Program-made: the position numbers and the translations under genes
Shown: piece by piece, positions 59,862-64,000 of the stretch
Numbering within the stretch: position 1 is the stretch's first letter
Layout of the letters: every line of letters starts with the position of its first letter
DNA from: Planctomycetota bacterium
GTDB lineage: Bacteria; Planctomycetota; B15-G4
Reading direction: 5' to 3'
NCBI GenBank assembly: GCA_021604805.1
Contig: BQJR01000003.1
Coordinates: 682,001 to 746,000 of the forward strand
DNA: 64,000 nucleotides
Notes under the pieces: generated by a model
Told to the model about the DNA's origin: nothing
The model's input: only the letters and a program-made list of their open reading frames with translations
Database searches by the model: none

Positions 59862-62012
59862 TCAGGCGTCGAGTTCGAGCACGGCCTCGGCGCGCGGGAG
59901 CACCTCGCCCACGAGAGCGGCGGCGCTCGCGCCGGCTGCGCGCAGGGCTTGCAGCAAGGCCTCGGCGCTCGCGGCGGGGACCGCGACGAGCAAGCCGCCG
60001 GCCGTCTGCGGATCGAAGAGCACATCGGCGCAAGGCTGACCTTGTGCCGCGGCTTTCACGCTCAGCAACTTGCGGAGCTCGGCGTTGGCCGGATGCGCCG
60101 TGCTGCGCAGGCCGCGTTCGAGCAGCTCGCGCGCGCCCGCGAGCAGCGGCAACGCGCGCAACGACAAGCGCGCACTGAGCGACGAGGCCTGACACATCTC
60201 GATCAAGTGGCCGGCGAGGCCGAAGCCCGTCACGTCGGTGACGGCGCGCACGCCAGCGCGCGCGAGTTCGTCGAGCAGCGGCATGTGCGTGCTGCGCATG
60301 TGCGCCAAGGCTTCGTCGATCCAAGGTCCGCGCGCTTGCCCGCGCATGTCGGCGTGGAAGAGCACGCCTGTGCCCAGCGGTTTCGTGAGCAACAAGCGGT
60401 CGCCGACCGCCAGGCGATCCGTGCGCCACAAGCTGTCGACGCTCGGCGTGCCGCCGAAGAGCGCGAAGCCCACGGAGAGTTCGCCGAGCGTGCTGTGCCC
60501 GCCGACCAAGCTGATGCCCGCGCTGTCGAAGACGGCGCGCGCGCCGGCGAGCACTTGGTGCAAGCTCTCTTCGTCGCCTTCCTCCACGGACACGAGCGCC
60601 TGGGCGAAGCGCGGGCGGACGCCCTTGGCCCACAGGTCGCTGGCGGCGTTCACGGCGGCGATCTCGCCCACGACATAGGGGTCGTCGGTGAAAGCGCGGA
60701 AGGCGTCGACGCTCGACACCACGAGTTGTTCGCCCAGGCGCACCACAGCGGCGTCTTCGCGCTCGGCGAGACCGATCAACACGTCGTCGTCGTGCACATC
60801 GGGGAGCCCGCCCAGCACGCGCTCCAAGCGCGCGGGCGCGACCTTGGCGGCGCAACCGCCGCAGACCATCTCGTCCATGCCCGGCATCTCCGGGAAGTCG
60901 GGCGTGAGCGCGCCTGCCTCGCCGAGCACACGGAAGCGGCGCATGAAGCGGCGGTCGATGCGGTCCTTCAAGCTGAAGACCCAACGCCCCTCGAAGGCGC
61001 GCGACCACTTGCTGCCCAAGGCACTGCCGTCGCCGAGATTGATCAGCGCGAGGAAGTCGTGCTGCGGTCGGTAGCGGCGCAGGTTGCGGCCACGCAGCGC
61101 GGCGCGCAAGTTGTGTGTGAGCACCGGCCCCTGGCGCACGGCGTAGACGCCGGCCTTGGGCAGCGGGCGCGGATCGAAGTGCGCGGCGTCGCCCACGGCG
61201 AAGAGCTCGGGCCGGTCGAGCACTTGCAGCGTCTCGCTCACGCGCAGGTAACCGTCGTGGAGCGCGAGTCCGCTCGACGCGAAGAGCGGATGGGCGGACG
61301 CGCCCGTGACCCACAGCACGAGGTCGGCGGGCAAGCGTTCCCCGCCGCGCAAGACCACCGCGTCGCTCTCGACGCTCTCGACGCGCTCGCCGAAGCGCAA
61401 CACGAGGCCGCGCGCCGCGGCGGCCGCGCGCACTCGTGCACGCAGCGCGGCCGGCAACTCGGCCACGGGTTCGTCGCCGGCGTCGAGCAGGGTCACGTGC
61501 TGCAGTCCGCGCGCTTGCAAGGCGAAGGCCAACTCGACGCCGGCTGCGCCCGCGCCCACGACCACAGCGCGTTCCACCGAGCGTTCCGCGAGGCGTTCCT
61601 CGAGGCGCGCCACGAAGCGTCCGATCGGTCGCGTGGGCACAGCGTGTTCGCGCACGCCGGGCGCATCGAGCCCGGCCACGCGCGAGCCGACGTCGAAACT
61701 CGCGAGGTCGTAGGGCAACGAGGGCCGGCCGTCGATGAGCACGCGGCGCGCTTCGGGCTCCACGCCCGTGCAGGCCGCGTGGATCACGCGCGCCCCGGCC
61801 CGGCGCGCCAGCGGGCGCACGTCGATCTCCAGCTCTTCGGCGCGATACTGCCCGGCCACGCAGCCCGGCACCATGCCCGAGTAGACTGCCAGCGGCGTGT
61901 CGACGAGCAGCGTGAGGCGCACGTTCGGCTCGGGGCGCATGGCCCACGCGCGCAACACCTGGACGTGCGCGTGCCCGCCTCCCACCAGCAAGAGATCACG
62001 CAGCGCACTCAT
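59862..62012 (-). CDS. selD: Selenophosphate synthetase (SelD) fused to NADH-dehydrogenase-like FAD oxidoreductase
   Basis: A 716-residue fusion. Residues ~1-365 are a type II NADH dehydrogenase-like flavoprotein: RDLLLVGGGHAHVQVLRA, VVVGAGAAGVELAFALQ and LFAVGDAAHF. The SelD part begins at MVCGGCAAKVAPARLERVL, with C384, C387 and K390 in the place of the catalytic Cys and Lys, followed by LVGGHSTLGELSVGFALFG and DVTGFGLAGHLIEM, and ends DPQTAGGLLVAVP. It makes selenophosphate for Sec and selenouridine. The ATG at 62012 is preferred; 62030 is also possible. This supports the Sec codon at 24773. Confidence 0.93.
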   Translation of the reverse strand: MSALRDLLLVGGGHAHVQVLRAWAMRPEPNVRLTLLVDTPLAVYSGMVPGCVAGQYRAEELEIDVRPLARRAGARVIHAACTGVEPEARRVLIDGRPSLPYDLASFDVGSRVAGLDAPGVREHAVPTRPIGRFVARLEERLAERSVERAVVVGAGAAGVELAFALQARGLQHVTLLDAGDEPVAELPAALRARVRAAAAARGLVLRFGERVESVESDAVVLRGGERLPADLVLWVTGASAHPLFASSGLALHDGYLRVSETLQVLDRPELFAVGDAAHFDPRPLPKAGVYAVRQGPVLTHNLRAALRGRNLRRYRPQHDFLALINLGDGSALGSKWSRAFEGRWVFSLKDRIDRRFMRRFRVLGEAGALTPDFPEMPGMDEMVCGGCAAKVAPARLERVLGGLPDVHDDDVLIGLAEREDAAVVRLGEQLVVSSVDAFRAFTDDPYVVGEIAAVNAASDLWAKGVRPRFAQALVSVEEGDEESLHQVLAGARAVFDSAGISLVGGHSTLGELSVGFALFGGTPSVDSLWRTDRLAVGDRLLLTKPLGTGVLFHADMRGQARGPWIDEALAHMRSTHMPLLDELARAGVRAVTDVTGFGLAGHLIEMCQASSLSARLSLRALPLLAGARELLERGLRSTAHPANAELRKLLSVKAAAQGQPCADVLFDPQTAGGLLVAVPAASAEALLQALRAAGASAAALVGEVLPRAEAVLELDA

Positions 62013-62131
62013 GCTCGCGGACCCTATCATGGCGGGCTGCGCTGGCGGGCCTGTCCCGCGCGCGCAAGTCGCTCACTCGTTCCCCCACCCGGCCCTCGCG
62101 ACCCACGCGGCCTCAGAGCGGAGTCTCAACG

Positions 62132-62302
62132 ATGGACAAGAAGGCCAAGAAGCGCCACGCCGTGCTGGCCAAGAAGCGCGCCAACCTGCGTCAGCAGATC
62201 AGCACCGTGCGGAAGTTCCCCGACGATCCCGGCGAACTCGTGCAACTCGAAGCCGAGCTCGCCAAGGTGGAAGCCGAGATCGCCAAACTCGAAGCGAGCT
62301 GA
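62132..62302 (+). CDS. Small Lys-rich coiled-coil protein
   Basis: A 56-residue protein, too short for many gene finders. It begins with a basic stretch (DKKAKKRHAVLAKKRANL), then a helix QQISTVRKFPDDPGELVQLE and an EAELAKVEAEIAKLEAS heptad coil. The sequence DDPxEL followed by regular Glu/Ala/Lys spacing resembles small planctomycete proteins I recall. GGAG lies before ATG 62132. Function unknown; may bind nucleic acid or ribosomes. Divergent from the SelD gene. Confidence 0.7.
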   Translation: MDKKAKKRHAVLAKKRANLRQQISTVRKFPDDPGELVQLEAELAKVEAEIAKLEAS

Positions 62303-62342
62303 GTCACCCGCGAGCGACCCAGCACATGTTTCGGGTCATGCC

Positions 62343-63722
62343 TCAGAAGGTGAAAGTGAACTGGGTGTAGAACAGCTCCACGTGACGCTGCGAACCCAAC
62401 GTGTCGACGAACTCGCCGGGTGAGAAGCGCGAGTAGCCGAGCACGACCTGCGCGTGCGGCGCCAAGGACTCGAGCTGGTGGCTCAGGATCACGTCGAGCT
62501 CGCGGCCGACATCGGTGCCGGCTCCGCCTGTTGCGTCGGTGAGGGTGGCCCCGCCGCCGGCGTTGTAGAGCGAGTCGTGCCGATCCTCGAGGCGGAAGAA
62601 GTGCTGCTCGAGCTTGAGCTTGGTGCGCTCATCGAGTGAGACCGCCACGTTGGGTTGCAGGTCGATGATGTTCTGGCGACCCACGAGGTCGAGCTTGCCG
62701 AGGTAGGCGTGGCCCAGCGGGAACAGCTGGTTGAAGGTCTCTTGGCGTGAGTCGGTGGGGTCGCTGTCGCCGCTGGCCCAGTCGAAGTCGAGGCCGAAGC
62801 GCGGCGAACCGGGGAGGTCGGGTTCGCTCCAGCCTGCGCGCGCGGAGATCGACTGCGCTTCCACCTGGTCGCCCGCGAACTCGCCGAACTGCAGCGCGAG
62901 CTCGGCTTCGTAGTCGAACTGTCCGCTCTTGCCCCAGCGGCGCGCGCCGGCGGTGTACACGTCCATCGGGCCGCGACGGCCGGAGCCCGACGTGAGCGAG
63001 GCGGTCGTCTCGTTGAGCGCGAGCAGGTAGGCGTCGGTGCCGCCGGACTCGTCGGGGAACGTGAGGTAGGCGCCGCTGAACCAGAGCGAGTCGTTGTCGT
63101 GGTCGGTGTGTTGCGCGTCCACGGCCACGGGGTGAGTGATGAAGAAGTCGGCGCGGCCCCCGTCGAAGTCTTGGCGCGCGAGCACACCTTCGAAGCGGCG
63201 GCGCGTGTTGCCCCACTCGAGCGGCGAGACGAAGCGCTGTGCGCCGAACTGCATCTCGAAGCGACCGGCGCGCAACAGGGTGTCGCCCTCGATGAACTCC
63301 ACGAAGGCGTTGTGCACGTCGGCGTTGTTGCGATCGATGCCGAGCGGCGCGCGGTCCTCGCCGTAGATGCGCGCGTCGAGCACCTCGACGAAAGCGCGGA
63401 AGCCGTTGACGTTGCGGACCTCGGCGTGCACACGGGTGCGCAGCAAGTTGAAGTCGTTCACGCGCGGTGAAGCGGGCATGAGACTCCGGCCGACTTCGCG
63501 CATGGAACGCCAACGGATCTGGCCGCCGGTGCTGAGCGCCCAGTCGTCGTCGAGCTCGATCCACTTGATCGCGGGGAACAGGTGGACGCCTTCGAGATCT
63601 TCGTCGACGCTGCTCCAGTCTTCGTCGAAGCGCAAGTTCTTGAAGCCGGGGCTCTGCGCCTGGAGCGCCGAGGAACACAACCCGATGAGCACGAGGCTCA
63701 ACACCAATCGAAAGCGGTTCAT
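62343..63722 (-). CDS. Alginate-export-like outer-membrane beta-barrel porin
   Basis: A 459-residue outer-membrane protein with a signal peptide (RLVLSLVLIGLCSSALQAQS). The mature protein is an alternating-strand barrel of the alginate_exp type: WALSTGGQIRWRSMREVG, NDFNLLRTRVHAEV, LLRAGRFEMQFGAQRFV, SLWFSGAYLTFP, and C-terminal VELFYTQFTFTF with the terminal aromatic needed for barrel insertion. Transports an unknown solute or exports a polysaccharide. ATG at 63722 is set by the signal peptide and has a GAGG site. A sigma-54-type promoter lies upstream. Confidence 0.87.
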   Translation of the reverse strand: MNRFRLVLSLVLIGLCSSALQAQSPGFKNLRFDEDWSSVDEDLEGVHLFPAIKWIELDDDWALSTGGQIRWRSMREVGRSLMPASPRVNDFNLLRTRVHAEVRNVNGFRAFVEVLDARIYGEDRAPLGIDRNNADVHNAFVEFIEGDTLLRAGRFEMQFGAQRFVSPLEWGNTRRRFEGVLARQDFDGGRADFFITHPVAVDAQHTDHDNDSLWFSGAYLTFPDESGGTDAYLLALNETTASLTSGSGRRGPMDVYTAGARRWGKSGQFDYEAELALQFGEFAGDQVEAQSISARAGWSEPDLPGSPRFGLDFDWASGDSDPTDSRQETFNQLFPLGHAYLGKLDLVGRQNIIDLQPNVAVSLDERTKLKLEQHFFRLEDRHDSLYNAGGGATLTDATGGAGTDVGRELDVILSHQLESLAPHAQVVLGYSRFSPGEFVDTLGSQRHVELFYTQFTFTF

Positions 63723-63754
63723 CCCACGTCCTCTGCCCGAGTGCTGACTGACCA

Positions 63755-63781
63755 GACTGCAACGCTCATGAGATTGCAGTC
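63755..63781 (-). promoter_or_regulatory. 27-bp inverted repeat at the start of the porin transcript
   Basis: GACTGCAA (63755-63762) and TTGCAGTC (63774-63781) are perfect inverted repeats, with the smaller palindrome CTCATGAG in the loop. The repeat abuts the -12 element of the sigma-54 promoter and spans the expected transcription start. It could be an operator that blocks open-complex formation or a 5' RNA hairpin. Confidence 0.55.
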
Positions 63782-63796
63782 GCGAAGTTCGTACCA
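63782..63796 (-). promoter_or_regulatory. Candidate sigma-54 promoter of the porin gene
   Basis: On the minus strand TGGTACGAACTTCGC matches TGGCACG-N4-TTGC at the invariant GG and GC with correct spacing, and differs at two other positions. The transcription start would be near 63770, ~48 bp before the ATG. The gene directly upstream encodes the end of a sigma-54 activator. Confidence 0.6.
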
Positions 63797-63809
63797 CAGG
63801 TCTGCGGAG

Positions 63810-63830
63810 TGCGCACCTCGCAGGTGTGCA
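63810..63830 (-). terminator. Hairpin after the sigma-54 activator gene
   Basis: On the minus strand CACCT-GCG-AGGTG, extended by three more base pairs past one mismatch, folds into a short hairpin 42 bp after the TAG stop of the activator gene. It may end that transcript before the porin promoter. Without a U-run this is tentative. Confidence 0.4.
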
Positions 63831-63871
63831 GGGAGCGGCGATGCTTAAAAGTGGCGCGCGACCCGTAAAAG

Positions 63872-64000
63872 CTACGCGTCGCGGTCGCGGCGCGGTGCGG
63901 CGTCTTGGAGGTCGTGCTTGCGCAGGTAATACCCCATGTTGCGCGCATCGATGCCGAGCAAGGCGGCGGCGTCTTTCCGTACGCCAGCACACTTCTTGAG
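63872..64000 (-). CDS. C-terminal end of a sigma-54-dependent (NtrC-family) activator, Fis-type HTH
   Basis: The gene begins outside the window; only its last 42 codons are visible. They read RKDAAALLGIDARNMGYYL followed by RKHDLQDAAPRRDRDA and a TAG stop at 63872. This is the Fis-type helix-turn-helix at the end of NtrC-family activators (AAxLLGIxxRxLxYxLRKxxL). Such proteins bind upstream sites and drive sigma-54 promoters with an AAA+ domain. The porin gene just downstream has a sigma-54-type promoter and is a likely target. Confidence 0.85.
   Translation of the reverse strand, partial: LKKCAGVRKDAAALLGIDARNMGYYLRKHDLQDAAPRRDRDA

Noticed and set aside
59446..61947. Long minus-strand Arg/Ala-rich frame over the SelD fusion
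   Set aside because: It is another frame of the SelD gene; its composition is typical of GC-rich out-of-frame translation.

Overview
The window is uniformly very GC-rich DNA except for one atypical stretch at about 8.83-9.95 kb. It reads as a chromosomal segment of a free-living planctomycete-like bacterium. The clues are an ECF sigma factor of the planctomycete type translationally coupled to a Ser/Thr kinase with a TPR tail, a second kinase with zinc ribbons paired with a PP2C phosphatase, several pseudopilin cassettes, a secreted spondin-domain protein, a retropepsin-like protein/RimK/aspartoacylase cluster and a short Lys-rich coiled-coil protein. The assignment is an inference from gene content. 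No rRNA, tRNA, transposase, phage module or CRISPR array was seen.

Layout. 0-4 kb: end of a secreted protease with beta-propeller-like repeats, a BlaI/BlaR1-type regulatory operon with its operator, and a NUDIX hydrolase. 4.2-8.8 kb: a four-gene MacAB-like ABC export operon. 8.8-10 kb: a lower-GC island with one unrecognised gene. 10-15.3 kb: FUN14 protein, methyltransferase, kinase and ECF sigma factor. 15.5-22.9 kb: GMC oxidoreductase with a Gfo/Idh-like partner, alpha/beta hydrolase, spondin protein, DUF454 protein and a YqjD/YqjE-like trio. 23-27.7 kb: an NAD-dependent formate dehydrogenase whose catalytic subunit carries an in-frame UGA at the active site, followed by a SECIS-like hairpin. 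27.8-34.5 kb: cold-shock protein with a long structured leader, HupE-like protein, metallo-beta-lactamase-fold hydrolase, SEC-C protein, DUF4920 lipoprotein, ThrE exporter and an aminotransferase. 34.6-41.4 kb: six two-component genes. 41.4-48 kb: a ZnT9-like CDF transporter and two divergent three-gene pseudopilin cassettes that look like an inverted duplication. 48-55 kb: cation/proton antiporter, zinc-ribbon kinase, PP2C phosphatase and a large carboxypeptidase-regulatory-like surface protein. 55-60 kb: rhodanese, then a row of genes behind a consensus sigma-54 promoter (secreted protein, dodecin, retropepsin-like protein, RimK, aspartoacylase-like). 59.8-64 kb: SelD fused to an NADH-dehydrogenase-like domain, a 56-residue protein, an outer-membrane porin with a candidate sigma-54 promoter, and the C-terminus of a sigma-54 activator.

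How parts connect. SelD (selenophosphate synthetase) and the UGA-containing formate dehydrogenase, about 36 kb apart, support each other: the organism very probably makes selenoproteins. Two sigma-54-type promoters and an NtrC-family activator end in the last 9 kb point to sigma-54 control there. Genes in most operons overlap by 4 bp (ATGA or GTGA), a strong guide to true starts. All calls were made by reading the sequence; no database search was run.
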